DNA of 64,000 bases, from assembly GCF_000284295.1 (NCBI RefSeq), contig NC_017093.1, positions 372,001 to 436,000 on the forward strand, read 5' to 3'. Source of the DNA: Actinoplanes missouriensis 431 (GTDB taxonomy: Bacteria > Actinomycetota > Actinomycetes > Mycobacteriales > Micromonosporaceae). Under the pieces are notes generated by a model. That model made no database searches and was not told the origin of the DNA. It saw nothing but the letters and a program-made list of their open reading frames with translations. The stretch's first letter is position 1. The number at the start of each line of letters is the position of its first letter. Shown piece after piece: positions 1 through 8,391 of this stretch. A program made the position numbers and the translations under genes.

Positions 1-111
1 GGACCCGAAGCTCGTCACCACGCCGGCGGTGAACACGAACCGGAAGTCCCGGGACGTGCGTAACGGGGTGAGGTCGAGGGCGAAGCGCTTGCGGTCGGTC
101 ACGAGAGGCAT
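1..111 (-). CDS. MFS transporter, N-terminal fragment (runs off window)
   Basis: Reading the minus strand from the ATG at 111 gives 37 residues before the window edge. After a short basic cytoplasmic head comes the segment PLRTSRDFRFVFTAGVVTSFG. This leader followed by the first transmembrane helix is typical of EntS/tetracycline-type major facilitator exporters (MFS_3). A GGGCAGG sequence just upstream could be the ribosome binding site. The substrate cannot be told from this fragment. The gene is same-strand with and downstream of the Nudix gene, 24 bases after its stop. Confidence 0.7.
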   Translation of the reverse strand, partial: MPLVTDRKRFALDLTPLRTSRDFRFVFTAGVVTSFGS

Positions 112-135
112 CCTGCCCGACCAGGCGCCCGCCGG

Positions 136-651
136 TCACTTCATTACCAGCCGCCCGGTCTTCCGGAAGTCCTCGAGGTCGCTGAGCGCCTCGTCGAGGA
201 CGAACGACTTCGGACCGGGCAGCGCGTCCAGGGCGAAGAACCCGGCGTCCACGCTCTCGTCGGTCTGCCGGAGGAGCTCGCCTTCCCAGCTGTGCACGAC
301 GAAAGACATCAACACCTGCTGGTACGTGTGCTGGAACTCGTTCGTGTACGTGTACGCCGTGTAGAACGCGTACGGCGTGAGGGATGTCGCCCGCAGCCCG
401 GTCTCCTCCCAGAGCTCGCGGACCGCGCACTCCTCCATGCTCTCGCCGAGCTCCATCGCGCCGGCCGGAATCGCCCAGCGATGGTTGTCGGAGCGCTGGA
501 TCAGCAGTAACCGGTTCTGATCGTCGAAGACCAGCGTGCGCGCCCCGACGAAGAAGATGGTGTCGGTGTCACCGACGCTGGCCCGAACCCGGCCCAGGTA
601 AGACTCAGCCCACGTCAGCGCCACCGGGCCACCCCGCCGCTCACGACCCAT
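136..651 (-). CDS. Nudix hydrolase
   Basis: This 171-residue protein carries a complete Nudix box at about residues 64-86 (G-x5-E-x7-R-E-L-x-E-E-x-G), the site that binds the metal and cleaves nucleoside diphosphates linked to another moiety. A Nudix beta-strand (RTLVFDDQNRLLLIQR) precedes it. Substrate specificity within the family cannot be deduced. The start used is the ATG at 651; an internal GTG ten codons later (VALTWAESY) is an alternative, because the first residues look unlike folded protein. A TACGCT box at 669-674 on this strand would start transcription only about eleven bases before the ATG. Confidence 0.88.
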   Translation of the reverse strand: MGRERRGGPVALTWAESYLGRVRASVGDTDTIFFVGARTLVFDDQNRLLLIQRSDNHRWAIPAGAMELGESMEECAVRELWEETGLRATSLTPYAFYTAYTYTNEFQHTYQQVLMSFVVHSWEGELLRQTDESVDAGFFALDALPGPKSFVLDEALSDLEDFRKTGRLVMK

Positions 652-675
652 GCAAATCCCATGGGCCGAGCGTAG

Positions 676-1629
676 TCACGCGGACTTCTTGGCGGGCTTC
701 TCGGCGGACGTGGATTTCCTCGCAGCGGTGGTCTTCTTGGCCGGGGCCGCCTTCTTCTTCGCCGGCGTCGCCTTCTTGGCGGGCTTCTTCTCGGCGGGCT
801 TCCCGGCGGGCTTCCCAGTGGGCTTCTCGGCGGGCGGGGAGTCGGTGGAGGAACGCGCCTGACGTGCCCGCTCGACGGACGCCTTGAGCGCCGCCATCAG
901 GTCGATCGCCGCGGCCGGTGCCTCCTCGGCCTCCTCCGGCTGGACCACCTCACGGCCCTCGACCTTGGCGTCGATGACCTCCTGGAGCGCGGCCCGGTAG
1001 TTGTCGGTGAAGTCGTCCGCGTCGAACGTGCCGGCCATCGAGTCGATCAGGGAGCTCGCCATCGCCAGCTCGGCCGGCCGGGTCTCGATGTCGTCGTCGA
1101 GGAAGCCGAAGTCGGGGGTGCGGACCTCGTCCGGCCACATCATGGTGTTCAGGATCAGCACGTCGTCGCGGACCCGCAGGGTGGCGAGCTGCTCCCGCTG
1201 CCGGATGGCGATCTTCACGATGGCGACCCGGTCGGCGTCACGGAGGGCGTCACGGAGCAGCACGTACGGCTTGGCGGCCTGGCCCTCGGGCTCCAGGTAG
1301 TACGACTTCGCGAACAGGATCGGGTCGATCTGGTCGGCCGGGACGAATTCCAGCACGTCAATGGCGCGGGAGGTGCTGAGCGGCAGATCGGCGAAATCCT
1401 CGTCGGTCAAGATCACCATTTCGCCGCCGCCGATGTCGTACCCCTTGGCGATGTCGTCGTAACTGACCACTTCGCCGTCGACCGAGCAGGTCCGCTGGTA
1501 CTTGATCCGGCCGCCGTCGGTGCGGTGCACCTGGTGGAACCGGATGTCCTTCTCCTCGGTCGCCGAATACAGCTTGACCGCGATCGACACCAGGCCGAAC
1601 GAGACAGCGCCTTTCCAGATCGCCCGCAT
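676..1629 (-). CDS. ku: Ku homodimer, non-homologous end-joining DNA-end binder
   Basis: The 317-residue product begins MRAIWKGAVSFGLVSIAVKLYSA, the hallmark opening of bacterial Ku, and continues through the Ku core. Ku forms a ring on double-strand DNA ends and recruits LigD. From about residue 255 the protein changes into a lysine/alanine/proline tail with repeated AKK and PAKK units. Such tails are known in actinobacterial Ku and add DNA binding. The gene is divergent from the ligase gene, with 63 bases between the start codons, so a shared control region is likely. Confidence 0.97.
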   Translation of the reverse strand: MRAIWKGAVSFGLVSIAVKLYSATEEKDIRFHQVHRTDGGRIKYQRTCSVDGEVVSYDDIAKGYDIGGGEMVILTDEDFADLPLSTSRAIDVLEFVPADQIDPILFAKSYYLEPEGQAAKPYVLLRDALRDADRVAIVKIAIRQREQLATLRVRDDVLILNTMMWPDEVRTPDFGFLDDDIETRPAELAMASSLIDSMAGTFDADDFTDNYRAALQEVIDAKVEGREVVQPEEAEEAPAAAIDLMAALKASVERARQARSSTDSPPAEKPTGKPAGKPAEKKPAKKATPAKKKAAPAKKTTAARKSTSAEKPAKKSA

Positions 1630-1680
1630 GTTCTCAGAATCGCATTACTGGGACGCCTGCGTAAGGTGATTGCTTCTGCT

Positions 1681-1686
1681 TATGGT
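1681..1686 (+). promoter_or_regulatory. -10 box (TATGGT) for the NHEJ ligase gene, leaderless type
   Basis: TATGGT lies six bases before the GTG at 1693. This would place the transcription start at or next to the start codon and supports choosing that GTG. Confidence 0.5.
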
Positions 1687-1692
1687 GATCAG

Positions 1693-2637
1693 GTGCCGGG
1701 TCCACCCCTGTCGCCGATGCTCGCGACGGCGGGCCCGCTGCCGGTGGGGCCGGAGTGGAGCTACGAGTTCAAGTGGGACGGCGTTCGCGTCCTGGCCCTG
1801 TTCGGCGGCGGTCCGCCGGACCTCTTCGCGCGCTCCGGAGCCGTGGTCACCGCCGCCTACCCGGAGATCGCCGACCTGCATCTGCCGGAGGGCACGCTCC
1901 TCGACGGCGAGATGGTGGTCTTCGACGCGGCGGGACGGCCGTCGTTCACCGCCCTCGCCGAGCGCATGCACGTGCGGGACAAGGCACGGGCCGCCCGACT
2001 CGCGGTGAGCCTGCCGGTGACGTACATGATCTTTGATTTGCTCTTTCTCGACGGGATGGATCACACCGGGTTGCCCTATCTGGCCCGTCGGGAACGGCTC
2101 GAGGAACTTGGCCTCGCGGGGCCACGCTGGATGGTGCCGCCCTCGTTCGGCGACGGCGCCGCGACCGCCGACGCCGCCCGGGAGAACCACCTCGAAGGTG
2201 TCATGGCGAAGCGTTCCGACTCGGTCTACCTGCCCGGACACCGCTCGCCGGACTGGGTGAAGGTCAAGTTCGACCGGACCGGGGACTACGTGATCGGTGG
2301 CTGGCGGCCGGGTGCCCGCAAACTGGGCGGCCTGCTGATCGGCGTGCCGACCGCCGACGGCCTGGCATTTCGCGGGCGGGTCGGCGGCGGCATCGGCGCG
2401 GTCGCCGAGAAGGAGCTGCTGGCCCGGCTCGAGCCACTCGCCTCCGGCGAGTCGCCCTTCGCCCCCGGCGCGGTGCCGAGGGAGGATTCGCGCGGAGCCC
2501 ATTGGGTACGCCCGGAGTTGGTCGCCGAGATCAGATACGGCAACCAGACGCCCGACCGTCGTCTGCGGTTCCCCCGGTTCCTGCGGCTGCGCGACGACAA
2601 GACCGCCGCGGAGTGTGCCGACGATGAAGACGCCTGA
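1693..2637 (+). CDS. ligD: LigD-type ATP-dependent DNA ligase domain protein
   Basis: The 314-residue protein is a stand-alone ATP-dependent ligase of the LigD type. The adenylated lysine lies in motif I, KWDG, at residues 27-30, and later nucleotidyltransferase motifs include EGVMAKR and the OB-fold segment VIGGWRPG. It seals breaks held by Ku. A longer reading frame starts inside ku, but the GTG at 1693 directly follows a TATGGT box and begins PLSPMLAT, the usual N-terminus of this domain. The 3' end overlaps the polymerase gene, so both are probably translated from one message. Mycobacterial LigD fuses these activities; here they are separate proteins and no nuclease domain gene is seen nearby. 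Confidence 0.93.
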   Translation: MPGPPLSPMLATAGPLPVGPEWSYEFKWDGVRVLALFGGGPPDLFARSGAVVTAAYPEIADLHLPEGTLLDGEMVVFDAAGRPSFTALAERMHVRDKARAARLAVSLPVTYMIFDLLFLDGMDHTGLPYLARRERLEELGLAGPRWMVPPSFGDGAATADAARENHLEGVMAKRSDSVYLPGHRSPDWVKVKFDRTGDYVIGGWRPGARKLGGLLIGVPTADGLAFRGRVGGGIGAVAEKELLARLEPLASGESPFAPGAVPREDSRGAHWVRPELVAEIRYGNQTPDRRLRFPRFLRLRDDKTAAECADDEDA

Positions 2638-3553
2638 CCGGTTCGTGGTCACCGTCGAGGGACGCGACCTCGAGCTGTCCAACCTCGACAAGGTGATGTA
2701 CCCGGCGGCCGGATTCACCAAGGGCGAAGTGATCGACTACTACACCCGGATCGCCCCGGTCATGCTGCCTCACCTGCGCGATCGCCCGGCCACCCGGATC
2801 CGCTTCCCCAACGGCGTCGACGGCATGCACTTCTTCGAGAAGAACAAGCCCGGAGGTACGCCGGACTGGGTGCGCCTGGAGACCCTGCCGGTGCCCGGTT
2901 CCACCAAGAGCCGGGAGACCATCGAATTCGTGGTCGTCGACGACCTGCCCACGCTCGTCTGGCTGGCGAACCTGGCCGCGATCGAACTGCACACCCCGCA
3001 GTGGCGGATCGGCGCCGACCCGGACCTGATGGTGGTCGACCTGGACCCGGGAGCGCCGGCCGGGCTGCGGGAATGCTGCGCGGTGGCGACCCTGATGCGG
3101 GACCGGCTCGCCGCCGACGGGATCGACGCCTATCCGAAGACGTCCGGGAAGAAGGGCATGCAACTGTGCTGCCCGATCTCCGGCACACAGGACTCCGAGG
3201 TGGTCTCCGCGTACGCGAAGAAGGTCGCCGACGAACTGGCGGCGATGGTCCCCGGCTCGATCACCGCGAAGATGGCCAAGGCGATCCGGCCCGGCAAGAT
3301 CTTCATCGACTGGAGCCAGAACGCGGCGGCGAAGACGACAGTGACGCCGTATTCGCTGCGGGCGGGGGAGGGGCCGACCGGTTCGGCGCCGCTGACCTGG
3401 GACGAAGTGATCGCGATGGCGACCGGGGAGGTGGAGGCGCGGCAGTTCGGGGCGGGCGAGGTGCTGGAGCGGGTCGAGGAGCACGGTGATCTGATGGCGG
3501 CGCTGTCCGAACCTGGCCCCGCCGTGCCGGTGTCGTATCGACGTAGGTCGTGA
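2615..3553 (+). CDS. LigD-type primase-polymerase (AEP family) for end joining
   Basis: This 312-residue protein matches the LigD polymerase domain. It has the motif DLDPG with the catalytic aspartates, the SGKKG nucleotide-binding segment (KTSGKKGMQL), and a conserved N-terminal stretch (NLDKVMYP, TKGEVIDYY). Such enzymes fill gaps with a preference for ribonucleotides during end joining. It overlaps the ligase gene by 23 bases in another frame, so the genes are coupled. The start is either the ATG at 2615 or the ATG three codons later. Its 3' end contains the -35 element of the following secreted-protein array. Confidence 0.95.
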   Translation: MPTMKTPDRFVVTVEGRDLELSNLDKVMYPAAGFTKGEVIDYYTRIAPVMLPHLRDRPATRIRFPNGVDGMHFFEKNKPGGTPDWVRLETLPVPGSTKSRETIEFVVVDDLPTLVWLANLAAIELHTPQWRIGADPDLMVVDLDPGAPAGLRECCAVATLMRDRLAADGIDAYPKTSGKKGMQLCCPISGTQDSEVVSAYAKKVADELAAMVPGSITAKMAKAIRPGKIFIDWSQNAAAKTTVTPYSLRAGEGPTGSAPLTWDEVIAMATGEVEARQFGAGEVLERVEEHGDLMAALSEPGPAVPVSYRRRS

Positions 3554-3566
3554 GCGAAGGTATGCT
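3538..3566 (+). promoter_or_regulatory. Array promoter, copy 1: TCGACG, 17-bp spacer, TATGCT
   Basis: TCGACG at 3538-3543 and TATGCT at 3561-3566 are 17 bases apart. The same arrangement precedes copies 2 and 5 of the array, which supports a functional promoter. Transcription would start about 23 bases before the GTG at 3596. Confidence 0.55.
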
Positions 3567-3595
3567 CCGCGAAGTTGATCTTCGAGGAGTCTTCT

Positions 3596-5020
3596 GTGAG
3601 CAGGTTGCGGGCCGGAACTGTCGCGGCGCTGTCCAGCGCATTGATCCTGACGAGCGCGGGCCCGGCGGCAGCCGACGAGATCTCTGACGAGACGAAGCCG
3701 GTGGTCACCGCGACGGGCGTCGTCAACGGGCAGTACCTCGGGCAGATTTTTCGGGTCGTTCCGGAGTACAGCGACAACGTGGGTGCCGCCCAGATCGACT
3801 TCCTGATCAACGGGGAGGTGCAGCGCTCGTACAAGCAATTCAAGGGCATCCGGAGCTTCCCGGTGCCGCTGGACCCCAAGTTCGACGGCCGCGAGGTCGA
3901 CTTCACCGTGCGGGTCCTGGACGCGGCCGGAAACGCCGGCGAGGCCGTGACGCGGGTAAATGTGGACCTCGTGGCGCCGGTGGCGACGTTCTCCCCGGAC
4001 GGCTATGGCGACCGGGCCAAGGGAATCATGACGATCACCGCGACCGGCGTGTCGAAGGACGCCGTGACGATCACGTCGTCCGAGGGGCATCGGGTTACCT
4101 CGGCGCCGTGGGTCTTCACGTGGGACACGACGCCGTATGCCAACGACATCGCGTCGATCGGCTTCCGGGTCATCGACCGGGCCGGCAACTCGACCGTCTA
4201 CCACCAGCAGCACTACATCGACGACACCGGTCCGAAGATCGAGGTCCGCTCGCTTCCCAGCGTGACCGGCACGCAGGCCACCTACCTGTACGCCTACGCG
4301 GTCGACGACCGGACCGCGACCACGCGCTTCGAGTGGTGGATCGACGGCGTTCTCCGGTCCACCACGCAGAGCAGCTTCCAGCACAATTTCGGCACCAAGG
4401 ACCGGGTGTCGACGGTGACGATCAAGGCCTGGGACAAGTGGGGCAACGCCTCGTCGACGACCCGTAAGGTGACAGTGGACGCGACCGGTCCGGCGGTCAG
4501 CTGGATCTCCCCGAAGTCGGGCGCCCTCCTACGTGGCAGCACCGTCACCACCGCGATCCGGGCGGTCGACGCGCACGCCGGGACGACGAAGGCCCTGCTG
4601 CACAACAACGCTTCCGGTTACCACACCTGCAAGCCGATCTGCAGTACGAAGGCACTCCTCTCCGAGGGCAAGCAGGACCTGGTCTGGTCCGTTTACGACC
4701 AGTTCGGCAACGTGACGGTGGTTCGGCGTCCGGTGATCGTGGACAACACCAAGCCGTCCCTCAAGGTCACCAAGGCGCCGAAGAACAAGGCGAAGGTCAA
4801 GGGGACCGTGAAGATCACCGCCGCGGCGAGCGACAGGAACGGCGTCGCGCGGGTCGAGTTGCTGGTCAACGGCAAGGTCGTGGCGAAGGACAGCAAGGTG
4901 GCGTACCGGTTCTCGGTCAACACCAGGAAATACGGCAAGAAGATCAAGGTCCAACTGCGGGCGTACGACCGGGCGGGCAACGTGCGGACCACGAGCACCC
5001 GGACGTGGTACCGCCGCTGA
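3596..5020 (+). CDS. Secreted Ig-like multidomain protein, array copy 1
   Basis: This 474-residue protein starts at a GTG six bases after GAGGAG (3584-3589). A signal peptide of about 27 residues (AALSSALILTSAGPAAADE) is followed by five Ig-like beta domains of about 85-90 residues. Each domain ends in a D-x-x-G-N motif (DAAGN, DRAGN, DKWGN, DQFGN, DRAGN), then a short strand and VD. The last domain is lysine-rich (PKNKAKVKGTVK, KYGKKIKVQ). No sortase motif, lipobox or enzyme motif is visible. The fold resembles bacterial Ig-like (Big) repeats of extracellular adhesins or wall proteins; the function is unknown. Domain 4 holds a cysteine pair (CKPIC) absent from the other copies. Confidence 0.85.
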   Translation: MSRLRAGTVAALSSALILTSAGPAAADEISDETKPVVTATGVVNGQYLGQIFRVVPEYSDNVGAAQIDFLINGEVQRSYKQFKGIRSFPVPLDPKFDGREVDFTVRVLDAAGNAGEAVTRVNVDLVAPVATFSPDGYGDRAKGIMTITATGVSKDAVTITSSEGHRVTSAPWVFTWDTTPYANDIASIGFRVIDRAGNSTVYHQQHYIDDTGPKIEVRSLPSVTGTQATYLYAYAVDDRTATTRFEWWIDGVLRSTTQSSFQHNFGTKDRVSTVTIKAWDKWGNASSTTRKVTVDATGPAVSWISPKSGALLRGSTVTTAIRAVDAHAGTTKALLHNNASGYHTCKPICSTKALLSEGKQDLVWSVYDQFGNVTVVRRPVIVDNTKPSLKVTKAPKNKAKVKGTVKITAAASDRNGVARVELLVNGKVVAKDSKVAYRFSVNTRKYGKKIKVQLRAYDRAGNVRTTSTRTWYRR

Positions 5021-5035
5021 GGTCCCGCGTGGCCA

Positions 5036-5056
5036 CCCGGCGCGAGCGGCGCCGGG
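5036..5056 (+). terminator. Weak GC-rich hairpin after array copy 1
   Basis: CCCGGCGC and GCGCCGGG form an 8-bp stem with a 5-base loop, 15 bases after the copy 1 stop. No T-run follows, so termination is uncertain. Confidence 0.3.
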
Positions 5057-5182
5057 GTTGACGAGGTCGCACGCAGCCTCATCGTGTGCCCGCGGCCCGG
5101 GCTCGCAGATCTTGGAAACGCCGATGCCGGCCGGCGCTCAGTGCGGACGAGCGGCTCCGGGCCACGTCGTACCGGAAGCGGA

Positions 5183-5212
5183 TCGACGTAAGTGATCTTC
5201 CATGGTTAAGAT
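5183..5212 (+). promoter_or_regulatory. Array promoter, copy 2: TCGACG, 18-bp spacer, TAAGAT (leaderless)
   Basis: TCGACG (5183-5188) and TAAGAT (5207-5212) repeat the copy 1 arrangement. The -10 box ends six bases before the ATG at 5219 and no Shine-Dalgarno sequence is present, so the message is probably leaderless. Confidence 0.55.
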
Positions 5213-5218
5213 CCCGGC

Positions 5219-6910
5219 ATGCTTCGTGCCGCCGCATCAGCGGTGCTCACTTCTTCGCTACTTCTCGCCACGGCCGGCCCAGCTCGCGCCGACGATCCGG
5301 TCCCCGACACCACCCCGCCGGTGATGGTCTCCACCGGTCTGATCGATGGTCAGTACATCCGGCCGTTCCACGAAATCTTTCCCTCCGCCACCGACGACGT
5401 GGCGCCCCAATGGGCGCAGGTCCTCGTCGACGGCAAGCGCACCGGTGACGGCTTGTTCGGCCCCTGGCAGGGGAAGCTCTACGGCCAGGTGGTTCTCGCA
5501 GACACTATCCCGGACGGCGCCCACGTCGAGGTAGGCGTTCGTGTCCAGGACGCCGCACGCAACTGGAGCGATACCCTCAGCACGCGGGTGATCGTCGACC
5601 GGATCAAGCCGACCGCGACGATCTCGCCGTCCGGTGATTTCATCCCGGCCGGGCGTTCCGTGACGCTCACCGCGACGAATGTGCCGGCGGACGCCACCAA
5701 GATCGTGATGTACGACCGCCTGGACCGGGAGCTCGCCCGGGCCACGGCGGCGCCCTGGAAACTGCCCCTGAACACGGCGGATCTGGGCACCTGGAACTCG
5801 GTGCGGATCACCATCACCGACCGGGCCTCCAGCGAGACCGACTATTACCGCTTCTTCGACATCGACACCACCGGCCCGGAGATCTCCATCGAGTCCCAGG
5901 TCCCCGGGCGGATAGGCCCAGGAACGCAGGCCGTGCTCGGTTTCGCGGACGACCGCTCCGGCGTGGCCCGGGCCGAGTGGTGGGTCGACGGCGCGGTACG
6001 CGGCCGGAATCTGGACCAGCTGAACTACGACTTCGGCACCCGGGAGCGCACCGCCACCGTGGAGCTGCGCGTCTGGGACAAGCTCGGCAACATGACCGTC
6101 GGGCGGTACCCGTTCACGATCGATACGCAGGCACCCACACTCGTATCCCACACTCCCGGCGCGAACGCCCGGGTGCGTGGCACGACTCTCCGGGCCTCGC
6201 TGCGCCTGTCCGACCCGTCCGGCACCGGATGGGTCATGACGGAGGAGGGCTACGGGCCGATCGGCGACGACCCCTACACGGCCACGTTCCCGCTTTACGC
6301 GGATGGCAAGCAGACGCTGGGCTGGGTGGTCTCCGACATCTGGGGAAACCGGCGGAAGGTCTACCAGACCGTCGTCGTCGACAACACCGGTCCGTCGGTG
6401 GGGTGGCTCTCGCCCGGCGCCAACGCCCTCGTCCGCGGCTCCAGGATCACCTCGACCGTCAAGGCCGCCGACGGCGCCGGGATCCGATCGGCGACGCTCT
6501 CCGGGGCGAAGGCCGACACCGCGGCGCCCTACACCGCCTCGATCGCGGCCGGCAGCGACGGCAAGAAGACGCTGACCTGGACCGTTCTCGACAAGCTGGG
6601 CAATCGCACCACGGTCCGGCGGACCGTGATCGTGGACAACACCAAGGCGAAGCTGACGGTGACCGCGGCGCCGAAGAACAAGGCGAAGGTCAAGGGCACC
6701 GTGAAGATCACCGCTGCGGCCAGTGACAAGAACGGTGTCGCGAAGGTTCAGCTGCTGGTCAACGGCAAGGTCGTCGCCACGGACAGCAAGGCGGCCTATC
6801 AGTTCTCGCTGAACACCAAGAAATACGGCAAAAAGATCAAGATCCAACTACGTGCGTACGACCGGGCGGGCAACGTGACTACCACGACGCCCCGCACCTG
6901 GCGACGCTGA
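5219..6910 (+). CDS. Secreted Ig-like multidomain protein, array copy 2 (six domains)
   Basis: This is the longest copy at 563 residues. A signal peptide (LRAAASAVLTSSLLLATAGPA) is followed by six Ig-like domains: the usual five plus an extra one, because the fourth domain type occurs twice in a row (both with a PGANA-x-V-R-G opening). The D-x-x-G-N signature recurs at domain ends (DKLGN, DIWGN, DKLGN, DRAGN). The C-terminal domain is lysine-rich and, over 152 bases, differs from copy 3 at a single position. Translation probably starts on a leaderless message. The stop is 11 bases before copy 3, so the two are likely co-transcribed. Confidence 0.85.
   Translation: MLRAAASAVLTSSLLLATAGPARADDPVPDTTPPVMVSTGLIDGQYIRPFHEIFPSATDDVAPQWAQVLVDGKRTGDGLFGPWQGKLYGQVVLADTIPDGAHVEVGVRVQDAARNWSDTLSTRVIVDRIKPTATISPSGDFIPAGRSVTLTATNVPADATKIVMYDRLDRELARATAAPWKLPLNTADLGTWNSVRITITDRASSETDYYRFFDIDTTGPEISIESQVPGRIGPGTQAVLGFADDRSGVARAEWWVDGAVRGRNLDQLNYDFGTRERTATVELRVWDKLGNMTVGRYPFTIDTQAPTLVSHTPGANARVRGTTLRASLRLSDPSGTGWVMTEEGYGPIGDDPYTATFPLYADGKQTLGWVVSDIWGNRRKVYQTVVVDNTGPSVGWLSPGANALVRGSRITSTVKAADGAGIRSATLSGAKADTAAPYTASIAAGSDGKKTLTWTVLDKLGNRTTVRRTVIVDNTKAKLTVTAAPKNKAKVKGTVKITAAASDKNGVAKVQLLVNGKVVATDSKAAYQFSLNTKKYGKKIKIQLRAYDRAGNVTTTTPRTWRR
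6626..6777 (+). repeat. 152-bp near-identical block in array copies 2, 3 and 5
   Basis: This block encodes the junction and first half of the C-terminal domain. The same 152 bases occur at 8053-8204 (one difference) and 10217-10368 (three differences from this copy, two from copy 3). The equivalent part of copy 1 is clearly more diverged. Identity at silent codon positions points to recent duplication or gene conversion. Confidence 0.9.
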
Positions 6911-6921
6911 CGGGACTCTCC

Positions 6922-8340
6922 ATGCGTTTTCTGCGGGCTGCGGCCGCAGCCGCTATCAGCGGATCCCTGATCTTCACCGGCGGAGCGCCCGCCCGGGCAG
7001 CCGACGGTGGTCCGACCATCGTGGACAGCGGCCTGCCGTCCGGGCTGGTCGGCGCGAAGCCGGTCATCACCGCGACGGTGAGCGACGACCTCGCCGTCGT
7101 CCGGCTCGAGCTTCGGTCCAGTCGTGTCCGGCTCGCCGAGGCGACGGGCGCGAACCTGACCACCGTCACCCTCCGGCCGGATCTCACCGCGCTGAGCGGA
7201 CCGATGGTGGAACTCGAGCTGCTGGCGTACGACGCGGGCGGCAACTCGACCCGGGCGACCAGCTCGGTCTTCGTCGACGCGGAGTTCCCGGCCGCGACGC
7301 TCAGCCCCGCGCAGGGCGCCAGCATGCGCGGCATCGCCACGATCACGCTCTCCGGCGTCTCGGCCGACACCGTGCTGGCCACGCTGGAGCAGCGCGACCC
7401 GCGGCTGGTGCTCTCCCAGGCCACCTCCGCTCCGTGGACGCTCACCTGGAACACCGTCGGCTCGGACGACTTCCCGCAGGTGCGGCTGGTGGACCAGGCC
7501 GGAAACGTGACCATCTACCAGCCGGTGTGGCACGCGGACAACGAGCTGCCGGTGATCGGCGCGCTGAGCTGGAAGCGCTCGGGCGGTCCGACGGCGCCCA
7601 GCGGCCGGGCCGGTGGCCAGGGCAGGTTCGAGGTCGCGGTCAAGGACGAGACCGTGAAGCCGAAGGTCGAGTTCTGGGTGGACGGCAAGCTGGTCTCCAC
7701 CGACGGCGCCTGGAACACGGGCGGCGCGAACCGGACGGCCACCGTCGAGGTGAAGGCCCGGGACAACGCCGGCAACACCGCTTCGCGGAAGTTCAGCGTG
7801 GTCCTCGACAACGCCGGCCCGTCCACCGGGATCACCGCGCCGGGCACCAACGCGCTGATCCGCGGCTCCAGGATCTCGTCGACGGTGAAGGCCACCGACC
7901 CGTCCGGGATCGCGAAGGCGCAGCTCTCCGGGGCGGGCGCGGACACGGTTGCGCCGTACACGTCGTCGGTTGCCGCCGGTAAGGACGGTAAGCGCACGCT
8001 GACCTGGACGGTCACCGACCGGGTCGGCAACAGCACGGTGGTGCGGCGGACCGTGATCGTGGACAACACCAGGGCGAAGCTGACGGTGACCGCGGCGCCG
8101 AAGAACAAGGCGAAGGTCAAGGGCACCGTGAAGATCACCGCTGCGGCCAGTGACAAGAACGGTGTCGCGAAGGTTCAGCTGCTGGTCAACGGCAAGGTCG
8201 TCGCGACCGATGCCAAGGCCGCTTACAAGTTCTCGCTGAACACCAAGAAGTACGGCAAGAAGATCAAGGTCCAACTGCGGGCGTACGACCGGGCGGGCAA
8301 TGTGACCACCACGACGACCCGTACCTGGTACCGCAAGTGA
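6922..8340 (+). CDS. Secreted Ig-like multidomain protein, array copy 3
   Basis: The 472-residue protein begins MRFLRAAAAAAISGSLIFTG, a signal peptide cleaved near ARAADG, and contains five Ig-like domains with D-x-x-G-N endings (DAGGN, DQAGN, DNAGN, DRVGN, DRAGN). Domain 1 diverges from copies 1, 2 and 5. The gene starts 11 bases after copy 2 with only a poor ribosome binding site (GGGACT), which suggests co-transcription and perhaps reinitiation. The fourth domain resembles the duplicated fourth domain of copy 2 at the DNA level, and the C-terminal domain is almost identical to that of copy 5. Confidence 0.85.
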   Translation: MRFLRAAAAAAISGSLIFTGGAPARAADGGPTIVDSGLPSGLVGAKPVITATVSDDLAVVRLELRSSRVRLAEATGANLTTVTLRPDLTALSGPMVELELLAYDAGGNSTRATSSVFVDAEFPAATLSPAQGASMRGIATITLSGVSADTVLATLEQRDPRLVLSQATSAPWTLTWNTVGSDDFPQVRLVDQAGNVTIYQPVWHADNELPVIGALSWKRSGGPTAPSGRAGGQGRFEVAVKDETVKPKVEFWVDGKLVSTDGAWNTGGANRTATVEVKARDNAGNTASRKFSVVLDNAGPSTGITAPGTNALIRGSRISSTVKATDPSGIAKAQLSGAGADTVAPYTSSVAAGKDGKRTLTWTVTDRVGNSTVVRRTVIVDNTRAKLTVTAAPKNKAKVKGTVKITAAASDKNGVAKVQLLVNGKVVATDAKAAYKFSLNTKKYGKKIKVQLRAYDRAGNVTTTTTRTWYRK

Positions 8341-8351
8341 CGATCTGAGGT

Positions 8352-8357
8352 TAGGCT
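8352..8357 (+). promoter_or_regulatory. -10 box (TAGGCT) for array copy 4
   Basis: TAGGCT followed by CCCG matches the -10 context of copy 5 (TAAGCTCCCG). Unlike copies 1, 2 and 5, no TCGACG-like element lies 17-18 bases upstream. Confidence 0.35.
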
Positions 8358-8391
8358 CCCGCGCACCTTCTGACCTGCGAGGGAGCCCACC

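Noticed and set aside
2531..4384. Long minus-strand reading frame of 617 codons opposite ligD and array copy 1
   Set aside because: It lies antisense to clearly coding genes and has no recognisable domain; high G+C creates long open frames in the shadow of real genes. The same holds for antisense frames at 5258-6847, 6799-8907, 15293-17530, 20565-22685 and 30329-31822.
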